Assembly: GCA_964544085.1 (NCBI GenBank)
Contig: CAZIZT010000008.1
Coordinates: 1 to 53,104, forward strand
Direction of reading: 5' to 3'
Length of the DNA stretch: 53,104 nt
Source of the DNA: CAZIZT01 sp964544085
Lineage (GTDB): Bacteria > Campylobacterota_A > Desulfurellia > Desulfurellales > Hippeaceae
Under the pieces are notes generated by a model, which made no database searches, had not been told where the DNA came from, and worked only from the letters and a program-made list of their open reading frames with translations. The translations under genes were made by a program, and so were the position numbers. Every line of letters starts with the position of its first letter. Position 1 is the stretch's first letter. This document shows, in pieces, positions 17,514-27,180 of the stretch.

Positions 17514-17872
17514 AGCAGCTGGGTATCCTGATGGGAGTAGGCTGGATAGCTTATGCAGAGTATCCTGAGAGGAATCTCAGAACGATTCTCAATCATGTGC
17601 TCAACGCCCGGCTCTATCAGCACCGTGTCTCCTGTCTTTACCTCAAAACGCTCACCGCCCAATCTCATTACACCCTTGCCCTGGGTAATGTGGTAGATCT
17701 CTTCAGAGGTAAGATGCCTGTGCAGGCGGGTGCTTCTGCCCGGCTCAACAATCGCTTCAGCCACAGATGCACCCCTGTTGCCATGAACAGAAGGATGCAT
17801 AAGCTCCCTAATAACTGAGCCATCCTTGGTTATATACGGCTCAACATCCTCGTAGTGAACCAATCTTACCAC
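17510..17872 (-). CDS. Small cupin-domain protein
   Basis: A single-domain cupin of about 120 residues. The metal-binding motif 1 is seen as H-R-H-x-x-S-E-E-I-Y-H and motif 2 as P-G-V-E-H-M-I-E-N. Such proteins can be isomerases, dioxygenases or sensors, and no substrate can be assigned. The frame extends to a GTG at 17917 inside the upstream gene, but the GTG at 17872, 11 bp after that gene's stop and with GGGGG just upstream, is a better start. It overlaps the peptidase gene by 4 bp. Confidence 0.75.
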   Translation of the reverse strand: MVRLVHYEDVEPYITKDGSVIRELMHPSVHGNRGASVAEAIVEPGRSTRLHRHLTSEEIYHITQGKGVMRLGGERFEVKTGDTVLIEPGVEHMIENRSEIPLRILCISYPAYSHQDTQLL

Positions 17873-17883
17873 CCGACCACCCC

Positions 17884-18342
17884 CTACAGTTTCATAATCA
17901 CAGCCTCTTCCCTGCACTCAGGAAAGAGAGGGCATTTTATGCAATCCTCCCAGATCTTCTTCTGCGGCAACTCCGACTTATCAATGAGTTTAAAGCCGAG
18001 CTTTAAGAAGAAGGCGCTCTTGAAGGTCAGGGCAAAGACCTCCTTAACACCAAGGGATCTTGCCTCATTGAGTTCATACTCTATCAGAGCACTGGCAAAG
18101 CCCCTTTTCTGATACTCTTCCTTTACCACGATTGTGCGAATCTCGGCAAGATGTGGATAGTAGAGTCTCAAGCTGCTTGTGGCAACCACCCTGCTTTCGA
18201 TACGCACGACAGCAAACTCCCTGATCCTCTCAGCAATATCTTCAGCAGCACGTGGCAGTATATCACCCCTTCTGGCAAACTCGTCCACAAGCTCCTTTAT
18301 CTGCGATACATCCACAAGGGTAGGTTTATCGATCGCTATCAC
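17884..18342 (-). CDS. GNAT N-acetyltransferase, ArgA-like short form
   Basis: A 152-residue GNAT enzyme. The acetyl-CoA loop is visible as E-E-Y-Q-K-R-G-F-A-S-A-L. The C-terminal C-I-K-C-P-L-F-P-E-C-R-E-E-A-V is typical of the short stand-alone N-acetylglutamate synthases that start arginine biosynthesis in many bacteria. argD, a later step of the same pathway, lies at 34642 but not in this operon. The gene overlaps hisD by 17 bp. Arginine role is inferred from similarity and is likely but not certain. Confidence 0.75.
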   Translation of the reverse strand: MIAIDKPTLVDVSQIKELVDEFARRGDILPRAAEDIAERIREFAVVRIESRVVATSSLRLYYPHLAEIRTIVVKEEYQKRGFASALIEYELNEARSLGVKEVFALTFKSAFFLKLGFKLIDKSELPQKKIWEDCIKCPLFPECREEAVIMKL

Positions 18343-19606
18343 GATACCTTACCTCGACAGCATCCCTGTGAGCAAAAAGCCCTTCCATCTGAGCAAAACC
18401 GGCCGCATAGGGTGCATCACGCAGGAAAGCATTCCTCGAGTAGTGAATGATGCTGCTCTTTTTCATAAAAACCTCAGCCGAAAGTACAGAGGCAAACCTT
18501 GCTGTGCCACCTGTAGGTAGTGTGTGATTGGCTCCCGCAACATAATCCCCGATAGGTTCAGGGCTCCACTGACCAATGAATATGGCTCCTGCATTGTTTA
18601 TGCTGTTCATAAATTCATAAGGCTTTTCAAGGTGCAACTCCAGATGCTCAGGCGCTATTCTATCCACAAGCAATGCTGCAAGGTAGAGATTCTTTACGTG
18701 AAAGAAACGAGCATTGCGCGACGAGAGGGATGTTATCCTGCTACGTGCCGCAGACTGAGCAAGGCGCATGAATATATCCTTTACCGAAGAGACAAGGTCA
18801 ATATCGGTGGAAACAAAGAAACAACCGGCTCTCTCATCGTGCTCTGCCTGACTCAGAAGATCATAGGCAATGTAACGGGCATTAGCCGTTGAGTCGGCAA
18901 CAACCATTATCTCCGATGGACCGGCAATAGAATCTATGCCCACATCCCCGTAGACGATTTTTTTGGCGAGCGCCACGTATATGTTCCCGGGCCCTGCAAT
19001 TACATCCACTCTACCGACACTCTGCGTACCGTATGCAAAGGCTGCAATAGCGTGTGCACCACCCATTTTGTATATCTTTGTCACACCACATAGATCGGCA
19101 GCATACAGCACGTATGGATTGACTGCACCATCAACCGGTGGTGTAGCTATGCTAATATCTTTAACACCCGCAACCACGGCTGGTACAATGGTCATCAATG
19201 CCGTTGAAGGGTACGCAGCCTTGCCACCCGGCACGTAGAGTCCGCATGATCTAACAGGCGTGTAACGCACACCCAGAAGCGCACCCTCCTCCTCAATAAA
19301 CGAGGAGCGGGGCTTGTCAAAACGATGAAAACGTTCAATTCTCTCCCTGGCATACTGAATGATACGTTTCTCCTTTTCAGGAATAAGCATTTTGGCTGCT
19401 TCTATCTCATCTGTGGTCACCAGCAAGCCGTCTTCAGGATCGTAATTATCAAAACGCTTTATGTATTCAAACAGAGAACCATCACCCTTTTTTCTGACGT
19501 TTTCTACAATCTCCCTGACGCTTTTCTCTATGTTGTCCTCCTGTTCAACGCCCGCATCCAGGGTCAATGCATCCACATCTTCGGGTCTTTTTATCTCTAT
19601 TATCAC
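18326..19606 (-). CDS. hisD: Histidinol dehydrogenase
   Basis: Catalyses the last two steps of histidine synthesis, L-histidinol to L-histidine with 2 NAD+, using zinc. The 426-residue length is usual. Visible family motifs are Y-V-P-G-G-K-A-A-Y-P-S-T-A-L, A-G-P-G-N-I-Y-V-A-L-A-K, G-P-S-E-I-M-V-V-A-D and Q-A-E-H-D (catalytic Glu-His region), with A-P-E-H-L-E-L and N-H-T-L-P-T-G-G-T-A-R near the end. It overlaps coaBC by 4 bp and the acetyltransferase by 17 bp. No other his gene is nearby, so histidine genes are dispersed. Confidence 0.97.
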   Translation of the reverse strand: MIIEIKRPEDVDALTLDAGVEQEDNIEKSVREIVENVRKKGDGSLFEYIKRFDNYDPEDGLLVTTDEIEAAKMLIPEKEKRIIQYARERIERFHRFDKPRSSFIEEEGALLGVRYTPVRSCGLYVPGGKAAYPSTALMTIVPAVVAGVKDISIATPPVDGAVNPYVLYAADLCGVTKIYKMGGAHAIAAFAYGTQSVGRVDVIAGPGNIYVALAKKIVYGDVGIDSIAGPSEIMVVADSTANARYIAYDLLSQAEHDERAGCFFVSTDIDLVSSVKDIFMRLAQSAARSRITSLSSRNARFFHVKNLYLAALLVDRIAPEHLELHLEKPYEFMNSINNAGAIFIGQWSPEPIGDYVAGANHTLPTGGTARFASVLSAEVFMKKSSIIHYSRNAFLRDAPYAAGFAQMEGLFAHRDAVEVRYRDSDR

Positions 19607-20814
19607 GCTAACCTCCTCAGTATTTCGAAGGCAAGCCTCTCCTTCGACATCTTCTCAAGCCTCTCTATCCTGCCGTCCTTATAAATGATCGTTACCTGAT
19701 TGTCCTCACTACCAAACCCTATATCACTGCGCGAAACATCGTTTGCAACAATAAATTCGAGTGACTTTTTCTCTATCTTCTTTGTAGCATTCTCCAACAG
19801 ATCGTCGGTCTCTGCGGCAAACCCCACAAACCTCACATTATTACCAGAGGATCTTGCATGCTCAACCAGCGAAACGGTCACGTCAGGATTCTTTTCAAGC
19901 TCTATCACAAGCCGCTCTTTGTCTTCCTTCTTTATCTTGTGATCTGAACGTCTAACAGGCTTAAAATCAGCTATGGCTGCAGCCATAATCACTATAGCAT
20001 CCCCAAATTCATCCAGCGCCTTTCTTGCCTCACGAAGCATATCAACCGCACTGTTTACCCTGATACACTCAACACCCCACGGTGCAGCAAGGTGGGTGGG
20101 TCCCGTGATAAGTTTAACCTGGGCGCCCAGCATTCTTGCAGCCTTTGCTATTGCAAATCCCATCTTACCCGTAGAGCGGTTGCTTATAAAACGTACCGGA
20201 TCAATCTCCTCCCTCGTCGCTGAAGCCGTAACAATGATCTTTTTTCCCTCAAACGGTTTTGGATAGGCAAGCGTCTCAATTGCATCGGCTATATCCACAA
20301 CATCAGCTATATGACCCTTGCCCTCCTGTCCACAGGCAAGCGTCGCGCTTACCGGCTCAACCACCAGATAACCAGCACCCTGCAACATTCTCAGATTCCG
20401 CTGCGTTATTGGGTTCAAATACATGTTTGTGTTCATCGCAGGCACAATTAGCTTGTGCGCTTTCGTCGCCAATCCAACTAACGAGACAGCATCGTCGCTC
20501 ATACCGCAGGCGAGCTTTGCAATCACATTGGATGTGGCTGGTACAACGGCAAACACATCCGCCCATTCTGCAAGCGCAACGTGAGTTATGTTCGTATCGG
20601 CAACCCTCTCCAGCTCCTCGAGCACATTCACATACACCTTCGACCCGGTAAGCGCCTCAAACACAACTGGAGAGATGAATGCAGCAGCCTCCCTTGTCAT
20701 AGCCACGCGTATATTGAAATCCCTTTTCTTGAGCAAGCTGATAACCTCAAGCGCCTTATAGATGGCTATAGATGCGGAGATAGCCAGCAATACATTGTTT
20801 CTTCTTTCAAACAT
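19603..20814 (-). CDS. coaBC: Bifunctional phosphopantothenoylcysteine decarboxylase / phosphopantothenate-cysteine ligase
   Basis: Two steps of coenzyme A synthesis in one 403-residue protein. The N-terminal flavin decarboxylase (about 1-180) has S-I-A-I-Y-K-A, the catalytic His in T-H-V-A-L-A-E-W-A-D, P-A-M-N-T-N-M-Y and the catalytic Cys in A-C-G-Q-E-G. The C-terminal ligase (about 185-403) has V-T-A-S-A-T-R-E-E-I-D-P-V-R and N-R-S-T-G-K-M-G. A usual first-loop Gly is replaced by Ser (I-S-A-S-I-A). It overlaps kdsB by 8 bp and hisD by 4 bp. Confidence 0.95.
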   Translation of the reverse strand: MFERRNNVLLAISASIAIYKALEVISLLKKRDFNIRVAMTREAAAFISPVVFEALTGSKVYVNVLEELERVADTNITHVALAEWADVFAVVPATSNVIAKLACGMSDDAVSLVGLATKAHKLIVPAMNTNMYLNPITQRNLRMLQGAGYLVVEPVSATLACGQEGKGHIADVVDIADAIETLAYPKPFEGKKIIVTASATREEIDPVRFISNRSTGKMGFAIAKAARMLGAQVKLITGPTHLAAPWGVECIRVNSAVDMLREARKALDEFGDAIVIMAAAIADFKPVRRSDHKIKKEDKERLVIELEKNPDVTVSLVEHARSSGNNVRFVGFAAETDDLLENATKKIEKKSLEFIVANDVSRSDIGFGSEDNQVTIIYKDGRIERLEKMSKERLAFEILRRLA

Positions 20815-21532
20815 GGCTATTTCCCTTCAGATGGCGTTCTACCTTCTGGATGTCTTCAGGTGTATCAACACCGATAAGCTTTTTGTTGCACATGCAAACC
20901 TTGATTTTAATACCATTCTCAAGGGCTCTTAACTGTTCAAGTCCCTCGGCTTTTTCCAGAACAGATTCGGGCATCCCGGCTAAATCTATCAGGGTCTTCT
21001 TCCTGTATGCATAGACACCAATATGCATCAGATAATCTTCAAAGGGGTTTCTGTTAAAAGGAATGGGCAATCGTGAAAAGTATATGGCATATCCCTCCCT
21101 ATCAACCACAAGCTTGACAACATCAGGGTCATCCTTAAGCTCGGGCTCACATGGACGAGCGAGTGTAGCCATGGGAGCGTTTGATCTGACAATGCAATCT
21201 ATTAACTCATCCACAACCCCACCATCAATCAGCGGCTCATCACCCTGCACGTTAACTACCAGATCGAACGGTTTATCCTTCACAAAAGCAGCAATCCTGT
21301 CTGTACCGCTTCTGAAATCGCCATCAACACGATAGGCATCCCCACCAATTGCTCTGATATGATCAACGATCCTATTATCATCGCTTAGAACAGCTACAAA
21401 ATCGGCTCTCCGGGCACTTCGTGCACCACGATAAACACGTCTGATCATGGTCTCCCCGGCTATTGTTGCAAGCGGCTTACCTGGAAAGCGGGTGGAATGA
21501 TACCGGGCAGGTATGCATACGGCGACCTTCAT
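20807..21532 (-). CDS. kdsB: 3-deoxy-manno-octulosonate cytidylyltransferase (CMP-KDO synthetase)
   Basis: Activates KDO with CTP for the inner core of LPS. The 241-residue protein begins M-K-V-A-V-C-I-P-A-R-Y-H-S-T-R-F-P-G-K-P-L, the nucleotide-binding signature of this family, and contains V-N-V-Q-G-D-E-P-L-I. It overlaps rfaE1 by 4 bp; both serve LPS core sugar supply, which supports an outer membrane with LPS. Confidence 0.97.
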   Translation of the reverse strand: MKVAVCIPARYHSTRFPGKPLATIAGETMIRRVYRGARSARRADFVAVLSDDNRIVDHIRAIGGDAYRVDGDFRSGTDRIAAFVKDKPFDLVVNVQGDEPLIDGGVVDELIDCIVRSNAPMATLARPCEPELKDDPDVVKLVVDREGYAIYFSRLPIPFNRNPFEDYLMHIGVYAYRKKTLIDLAGMPESVLEKAEGLEQLRALENGIKIKVCMCNKKLIGVDTPEDIQKVERHLKGNSHV

Positions 21533-22467
21533 AGCTGCTCCTCCAGCTCGTCCAGCTCCACCGATGCTGTGCCCATACGACCAACCACTATGCCAGCGGC
21601 AGTATTGGCTATCCTTACTGCCTCCTTCATACCAAATCCGGCTGCAACCGCAGCTGTAAGCACAGCTATAACAGTGTCACCGGCTCCTGTTACATCGTAG
21701 ACCTCTTTGGCCCTTGAGGGTTGATGGTAAACAAGACCGTTGGCATCAAACAGGCTCATACCGCGCGGACCCTGTGTAATGAGTACGTATCTTGATCCTG
21801 TAGCTTTGATTATCCTTTTTGCAGCTAACTCCAGCCCATTTTTGAACGACTCTATCTCAACGCCACTCATTTGAGCCGCTTCTTTCAAATTAGGCGTGAT
21901 TATATCCACATCCCTATAGAGGGCAGCATTGTTGACCTTGGGATCGACACTTACAAAGATACCAGCGATGTGGGTCAGCTCCTTCAGCAGATGCTCTGTT
22001 ACCACACCCTTGCCGTAATCTGAGACAATCACTGCGTCCACACCATAACCACGCACACCCTTTATCATCCTGTTGGTGTACTTCTTGTCAATTCGCAGTA
22101 TCTTCTCTTTATCGAAACGAACTATCTGTTGAGAATGAGCCACAACACGGGTCTTCACCGTTGTAGGCCGATCGTCAAGTACTATTATATCGTCGGTTGA
22201 GATACCCTCGGATGCGATCATGTTTTTCAGGCGTTTGCCACAGGTATCACTACCTATAACCCCAAACAGGCGCACATCGCAACCGAGTCTCTTCAGATTT
22301 ATAGCAACATTGGATGCCCCACCAAGGAAATAACGCTCCTCTTCCACCTTGACAACAGGGACAGGAGCCTCCGGCGATATCCTATCCACAGTGCCTATTA
22401 CATAATGGTCGCAGATAAGGTCTCCTATGACTGCAATCCTTGTGCCCTTTATCCTCTCAAGATCCAC
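21529..22467 (-). CDS. rfaE1: D-glycero-beta-D-manno-heptose-7-phosphate kinase
   Basis: A PfkB/ribokinase-family kinase of 312 residues that phosphorylates heptose-7-phosphate at C1 for ADP-heptose synthesis. Motifs are G-D-L-I-C-D-H-Y near the start, G-G-A-S-N-V-A and the C-terminal D-V-T-G-A-G-D-T with the catalytic Asp. There is no C-terminal adenylyltransferase domain, so it is the stand-alone kinase (HldE N-domain, RfaE1 type) and a separate rfaE2 is expected elsewhere. It follows the PilZ gene directly and overlaps kdsB. Confidence 0.93.
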   Translation of the reverse strand: MDLERIKGTRIAVIGDLICDHYVIGTVDRISPEAPVPVVKVEEERYFLGGASNVAINLKRLGCDVRLFGVIGSDTCGKRLKNMIASEGISTDDIIVLDDRPTTVKTRVVAHSQQIVRFDKEKILRIDKKYTNRMIKGVRGYGVDAVIVSDYGKGVVTEHLLKELTHIAGIFVSVDPKVNNAALYRDVDIITPNLKEAAQMSGVEIESFKNGLELAAKRIIKATGSRYVLITQGPRGMSLFDANGLVYHQPSRAKEVYDVTGAGDTVIAVLTAAVAAGFGMKEAVRIANTAAGIVVGRMGTASVELDELEEQL

Positions 22468-23169
22468 CTATGTGAGCCCTTTCATTTTTCTGGCAAGTTC
22501 GAACTGCTTGTGGATACAGAACTTGATCAGCTTATCTTCAAGCCTCCTGTCAAGGGCAAGGAATTTTATACCGTAGTGATAGACGCCTTCTGTTTTGGAA
22601 AGTGACTTCCTGACAACCTTAGCTTCCATGTTCTGTATTTTGATGCCTTCAACCTCAAAGGTTATAAAAACCAGATCCCCAACATCGAGCTCATCCCGAA
22701 TACTCACATCAAGAGATATCCGGGCACCGCTTGCACTTATGTCTATGACCGTTCCCTTTGTCTTTACGAGCCTGCCACGCTTGTAGTAAACAACTGTAGC
22801 CTCAGCAAGCACATCCACCCTGAAGTTCTCTCTAAACTCCACAATGTAGATCTCGCCCTCTGGTTTTTTCACCTTGTAGAGCTGATTGCCCGACTTCTCA
22901 AGCGTATCCACAAGCGTTGTGCTGAAACCTATTCTGCGTCGCCTCTCATCCACAAAGCTGACGTAGATCTCATCACCCCTTCTCACAAGTGCTCTCAGAC
23001 CCCTGTCGTTGGTGGGCTTCAACAAGTAGATGTACTCATCGTCCATGTCGTAGATGTAGCTGTAATAGATACCCTGAAAATCACCCTCGGGCACGTAAAC
23101 ATCAACCTTCTGACCCACCGGGATTTCTATAGACTTAGCATTCCTGCCGAGCGGTTCGATACGCATCAC
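22468..23169 (-). CDS. YcgR-like PilZ-domain c-di-GMP receptor (copy 2)
   Basis: A 233-residue protein with an N-terminal YcgR-type domain (about 1-100) and a C-terminal PilZ domain. The c-di-GMP motif is seen as R-E-N-F-R (RxxxR) then D-I-S-A-S-G (D-x-S-x-x-G). In relatives the protein binds c-di-GMP and slows the flagellar motor. It is a clear tandem duplicate of the preceding gene, sharing V-G-Q-K-V, Y-D-M-D-D-E-Y-I-Y and R-G-L. It overlaps its paralog by 4 bp and abuts rfaE1. Confidence 0.87.
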   Translation of the reverse strand: MMRIEPLGRNAKSIEIPVGQKVDVYVPEGDFQGIYYSYIYDMDDEYIYLLKPTNDRGLRALVRRGDEIYVSFVDERRRRIGFSTTLVDTLEKSGNQLYKVKKPEGEIYIVEFRENFRVDVLAEATVVYYKRGRLVKTKGTVIDISASGARISLDVSIRDELDVGDLVFITFEVEGIKIQNMEAKVVRKSLSKTEGVYHYGIKFLALDRRLEDKLIKFCIHKQFELARKMKGLT

Positions 23170-23849
23170 TCCAGTCCTTTCATTCTACGTGCAAGTTCCA
23201 TCTGTTTATTTATACAAAATTTTATTATTTTTTCCTCTTTTTCTTTGTCCAAATCCACAAAACGCAACCCGTAGTGTTTTATATCCTTATCCCCCGTGAT
23301 TGCACGCCGCACGACCTCGGCCTCTACCTGCTCAAGCAGGTTCCCGGACAGGGAAAACTTCAAAAAGAGCCTATCGCCTATTTGAAGCTCAACATCACAT
23401 GAAAGCTTGACACCACCTGCACTTATATCGATTATGGTGCCCTTGCCCGTCTGAATCTTTCCGTCCTTAAAGTAGAAAAACTCAGCCTCTACAAGTGCCT
23501 CCACCCTGAAGTTCTCTCGTAGCTCTACCTTTACAACCTCCCTGGGTTTGGATAGCTTGTACAGTGTTTTTGAGCCACGCGTTATCCTCTCAACCACAGG
23601 CGCATGAAAACCTATTCTGTATCCCCTGGCTGTCACGAAACTGACGCTTATCTTCTCGCCCTCCCGGATCACAGCCTTAAGACCACGCTGATTGGTGGGC
23701 ATGAGAATGTAGATGTACTCATCATCCATGTCGTAGATGAAGCTTGAGTAGGTCCCCTCAAAATTACCCTGCTCAACATAGACCATAACCTTCTGACCAA
23801 CGGGTATTATCTTGTTTATATCCTTAACCCTTATCAGCTCTTCTCTCAT
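23166..23849 (-). CDS. YcgR-like PilZ-domain c-di-GMP receptor (copy 1)
   Basis: A 227-residue paralog of the next gene with the same two-domain layout. The c-di-GMP motif is R-E-N-F-R followed by D-I-S-A-G-G. Both copies keep intact binding motifs, so both probably bind the ligand; divergence in the linker and C-terminus may give different affinities or partners. It overlaps glnD by 4 bp. The flagellar cluster starts about 4.4 kb upstream, consistent with a motor-brake role. Confidence 0.87.
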   Translation of the reverse strand: MREELIRVKDINKIIPVGQKVMVYVEQGNFEGTYSSFIYDMDDEYIYILMPTNQRGLKAVIREGEKISVSFVTARGYRIGFHAPVVERITRGSKTLYKLSKPREVVKVELRENFRVEALVEAEFFYFKDGKIQTGKGTIIDISAGGVKLSCDVELQIGDRLFLKFSLSGNLLEQVEAEVVRRAITGDKDIKHYGLRFVDLDKEKEEKIIKFCINKQMELARRMKGLE

Positions 23850-26383
23850 CGGCTCAAAATCTCATACAGACCACTCTTTATCATGTCAATCACCTTCTCA
23901 GAGTAGATCTTCCTGAAATGCTCATTCACCACATAGAAGGTGTCTACAGCCGTTGCGCCTTTTGTGTCAACTATAAACATGCCGATGTGCAGCCTGAACT
24001 TTGTAAAAACACCGGTAATATCATAGATAAGACCTATCCTGTCCGGCGCTTTTATGCTAATAACCGTATAAAGATCGCTTATGCTGTTATCCACAGCAAC
24101 ATCCACCTCAGAAAGGGACAGCTCAAGACGCGCTCGTTCGGTCCTTGTTAGAAATACACTCCTTTTTGCATCAACGCATGCATTAAGATCCACGCTGCCC
24201 TCATCAACACCCTTTAACATCTGTTCTATCTGCTCAACATTTATATCATCCTTCGGTAGGCGTACATCAAAGATATCAATTATCATGCCGCTTTTGAGGT
24301 CATAGGAGCGAGCCGAAACAATATTTATGTCAAAACACACAAGAACTCCGCTTATCTTATGTACAAGGCCAAATTCATTGCGATAGTAAACCAGCAGTTT
24401 ATCCGTATCCTTTCCCGTTTTGTACAGAAAAACGCTTCTGCCTGTATCCTTGATATCGCGTATGTAGCGGGCCATACTCTTCGTTTCTATGTCCCTGAAG
24501 ATATTAACCGGAAGCTGTTCTATGAGTCCGTAGTAGGGCTCGCCCAGCAACGCTTTTATCCTTCTGCGCGATTCCCTGGCGCTTGCCGCTACATAATCCT
24601 CATAACTCTTGTTCTCAAAGTAGTAAGCAGTTCTCATGTACAGCGACTCTATCAGACTCTCCTTCCAGGAATTCCAGACATTGTCGTTGACTGCCTTCAT
24701 ATCTGAATAGGCAAGCAACATCAGCAGGTTCAGCCTGTCCTTATCCTTCACAACATCAACAAAGTACTCGAGCGTTCTTGAATCATCAACATCCCTGCCA
24801 GAGACTATTCGATTTATGACAAGATGATTCCTGACGAGGAAGACAAGCAACCGTTGAAGGTCGATGCCTATGCCCAAACGTCTGCCCACCCGTGCGGCAA
24901 TTCTCGCACCTACAATCTCATGCGATTGCTTCTCTATTTTGCCGGTATCATGCAGAAGAACAGCAAGACGCAGAACAAAGCGCTCATGCGGTGCAAGATG
25001 TTTCCAGATATAGGCAAGCCTAAGGGTAAAACCCTCATGGGCGTCGATTTCATAGAGCATATCAAGATTGTAAAGCGCCTGAATCGAGTGTTCATCAACG
25101 GTGTACTTATGGTATAGACTGTACTCACTCAGACAACAGATGTTTCCAAACTCAGGTATAAACCTGTCAAGAAAGGCACTCTCATGCATAGATCTTACTG
25201 TTTTCGCAACGGGTTTATCCATCGAAAGAATCTCTCTAAACAGGAAAGCAACCGGTTCATCCCTTCGACCAGATCTTATTCTGGATGCCGGAAATGCCTC
25301 AAGTTGCTCCATGGATTTCCTATCAATCTTTACACCATAAAGAGCAGCGTAGTAGAAGACCTGTACAACGTCATAAACATCCTTTAGCTTATCAAAGACA
25401 AGCTCGCCATTTCGCAGACTAACGTTTGTATCCAAACGAAAGGGCTTACCCGATGATGGTTTTCCCGTGAAAAGCTCGATATACTTGGTGGTGATACGCT
25501 CCATATAGCCTGCATGGTAGTAGTATTTGCGCATCAACCTCTCGGTTGCGCTAAAGCGTGACGAATCGGTTATACCCAGCTCCTCTGCAACCCTTTTTCT
25601 CAAATCCAGATGCAGAATGTCCGTCTTTTTGCCCGTTATGAAGTGTAAAGCGTTGCGCAGTTGCCACAAAAAACTCAAAGAGGCCCTGAAATGGGCATAC
25701 TCCCTTGCACTTATCGTTCCTCGTTTCTTCAGATCAAGCATGCTGCGGGCACCGTAAAGTGCCTTGGCTATCCACAACAGACAATGGTAGTCACGCAGAG
25801 AGCCAACACCCTCCTTTATGTTTGGCTCAAGCACAAATATGGTTGAACCAGAGGCTTCAAACCTCTTACTGCGGTAGAATAAGACTGCTTCAACAAACTC
25901 CTCAACATCCTCAGATACAATGCGCTTCTTTAGGGCTTTCTCATACTCCTTCCAGAGCTTTTTATCACCATAAACATAACGCGAGTCAAAAAGGGCAGCC
26001 TTGATGGTTGTATCCTCTTTTGCAAGCTTTACACACTCCTCTATCGTACGGGTTGTTAAAAGGCAGGAGTAATCAAGGCCATAAAGCAGATCGTAGAGTC
26101 CTTTGATGAATTCCTCATCGATAGTGTTTTTCACAAGCAACATCACATCTATATCCGAGTGGGGATTTAACTGCCTTCTGCCGTAGCCGCCAAGCGCCAC
26201 AAGACAGACGCCTTCGGTAGAGCCAATACGTTCCCTGGAGTATGAAGCTATCAGCCCATCAACCCAGCGGGTGTGCTTCTTTAAGACATCGCGGACGCCC
26301 CTGCGCTTCCTGTTGAGCTGCCTTAGCTCCGCAAAAAGGAGCTCTTTCTCTTTCCTGAATTTTTCAATAAAATCAAGATTCAT
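23846..26383 (-). CDS. glnD: [Protein-PII] uridylyltransferase / uridylyl-removing enzyme
   Basis: An 845-residue nitrogen sensor that uridylylates PII when glutamine is low and removes UMP when it is high. Domain order: nucleotidyltransferase with G-G-Y-G-R-R-Q-L-N-P-H-S-D-I-D (about 65-80), linker, HD hydrolase domain with L-L-H-D-T-G-K, then two C-terminal ACT domains (G-L-V-H-K-I-S-G-V and D-R-I-G-L-I-Y-D-I-T-G-V) that bind glutamine. All key motifs are present. It overlaps the first PilZ gene by 4 bp. glnB is not in the window. Confidence 0.96.
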   Translation of the reverse strand: MNLDFIEKFRKEKELLFAELRQLNRKRRGVRDVLKKHTRWVDGLIASYSRERIGSTEGVCLVALGGYGRRQLNPHSDIDVMLLVKNTIDEEFIKGLYDLLYGLDYSCLLTTRTIEECVKLAKEDTTIKAALFDSRYVYGDKKLWKEYEKALKKRIVSEDVEEFVEAVLFYRSKRFEASGSTIFVLEPNIKEGVGSLRDYHCLLWIAKALYGARSMLDLKKRGTISAREYAHFRASLSFLWQLRNALHFITGKKTDILHLDLRKRVAEELGITDSSRFSATERLMRKYYYHAGYMERITTKYIELFTGKPSSGKPFRLDTNVSLRNGELVFDKLKDVYDVVQVFYYAALYGVKIDRKSMEQLEAFPASRIRSGRRDEPVAFLFREILSMDKPVAKTVRSMHESAFLDRFIPEFGNICCLSEYSLYHKYTVDEHSIQALYNLDMLYEIDAHEGFTLRLAYIWKHLAPHERFVLRLAVLLHDTGKIEKQSHEIVGARIAARVGRRLGIGIDLQRLLVFLVRNHLVINRIVSGRDVDDSRTLEYFVDVVKDKDRLNLLMLLAYSDMKAVNDNVWNSWKESLIESLYMRTAYYFENKSYEDYVAASARESRRRIKALLGEPYYGLIEQLPVNIFRDIETKSMARYIRDIKDTGRSVFLYKTGKDTDKLLVYYRNEFGLVHKISGVLVCFDINIVSARSYDLKSGMIIDIFDVRLPKDDINVEQIEQMLKGVDEGSVDLNACVDAKRSVFLTRTERARLELSLSEVDVAVDNSISDLYTVISIKAPDRIGLIYDITGVFTKFRLHIGMFIVDTKGATAVDTFYVVNEHFRKIYSEKVIDMIKSGLYEILSR

Positions 26384-26408
26384 GGATATCCAGAAGTCAA
26401 GGATAGAA

Positions 26409-27167
26409 TCAACCGGACTGGAATTGACGCATCACCTCTTCTGGTATATCAAAGTTGGCATACACGTTGGATACGTCTTCATCGTCCTCCAGCGCGCTCA
26501 TCAGCTTGAGCATGCTTATGGCTTTTTCACCCTCCAGTTTCACCGTCGTTTGTGGTAACTTGGTAAGCTCAGCCGTGACCGGTTTAAAACCCTTTTTTAC
26601 AAGAGCGTCTTTCACAGCCATAAACTCTTTGGGGTTTGTGATAACCTCAAAATATTCACCATCTTCATCTTCACGCACATCCTCTGCGCCTGCCTCTATG
26701 GCTGCCTCGTAAAGCGCCTCCTCATCCGTCTCCTTCTTGTCAAAGGTTAGATAGCCTACATGCTCAAACATCCACGCAACACAACCATTCTCACCGAGAC
26801 TGCCACCGAATTTGCTCAACAGATGTCTCACGCTTGCGGTTGTTCGTTGCTTGTTATCTGTTGTTGCTTCAATTATCATGGCAACTCCACCGGGTCCGTA
26901 CCCTTCGTATACAACATCCTCGTATGCCGTGCCCGGCAGCTCACCGGTTCCCTTCTTTATCGCCTTTTCAATGTTCTGTTTGGGCATATTTGCCTCTTTT
27001 GCCCTTTCGATGGCAAGTCTTAAGCGGGGATTTGTCTCGGGGTTGCCACCACCCTGCCGTGCAGCCATGGTGATTTCCTTTATGAGTTTTGTGAATATAG
27101 CGCCCCTTTTGGCGTCCTCTCTTGCTTTTTTATGCTTTATGCTGCTCCACTTATTGTGTCCTGACAT
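26409..27167 (-). CDS. YebC/PmpR family regulatory or translation factor
   Basis: A 252-residue protein of the YebC family. It begins M-S-G-H-N-K-W-S-S-I-K-H-K-K, the family's signature, and has G-Y-G-P-G-G-V-A in the middle. Members bind DNA as regulators, and recent work links some to ribosome stalling at proline motifs. The present role cannot be separated from sequence. Shine-Dalgarno GGAGGT lies just upstream; dcd precedes by 13 bp. Confidence 0.95.
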   Translation of the reverse strand: MSGHNKWSSIKHKKAREDAKRGAIFTKLIKEITMAARQGGGNPETNPRLRLAIERAKEANMPKQNIEKAIKKGTGELPGTAYEDVVYEGYGPGGVAMIIEATTDNKQRTTASVRHLLSKFGGSLGENGCVAWMFEHVGYLTFDKKETDEEALYEAAIEAGAEDVREDEDGEYFEVITNPKEFMAVKDALVKKGFKPVTAELTKLPQTTVKLEGEKAISMLKLMSALEDDEDVSNVYANFDIPEEVMRQFQSG

Positions 27168-27180
27168 GAACTTACCTCCT

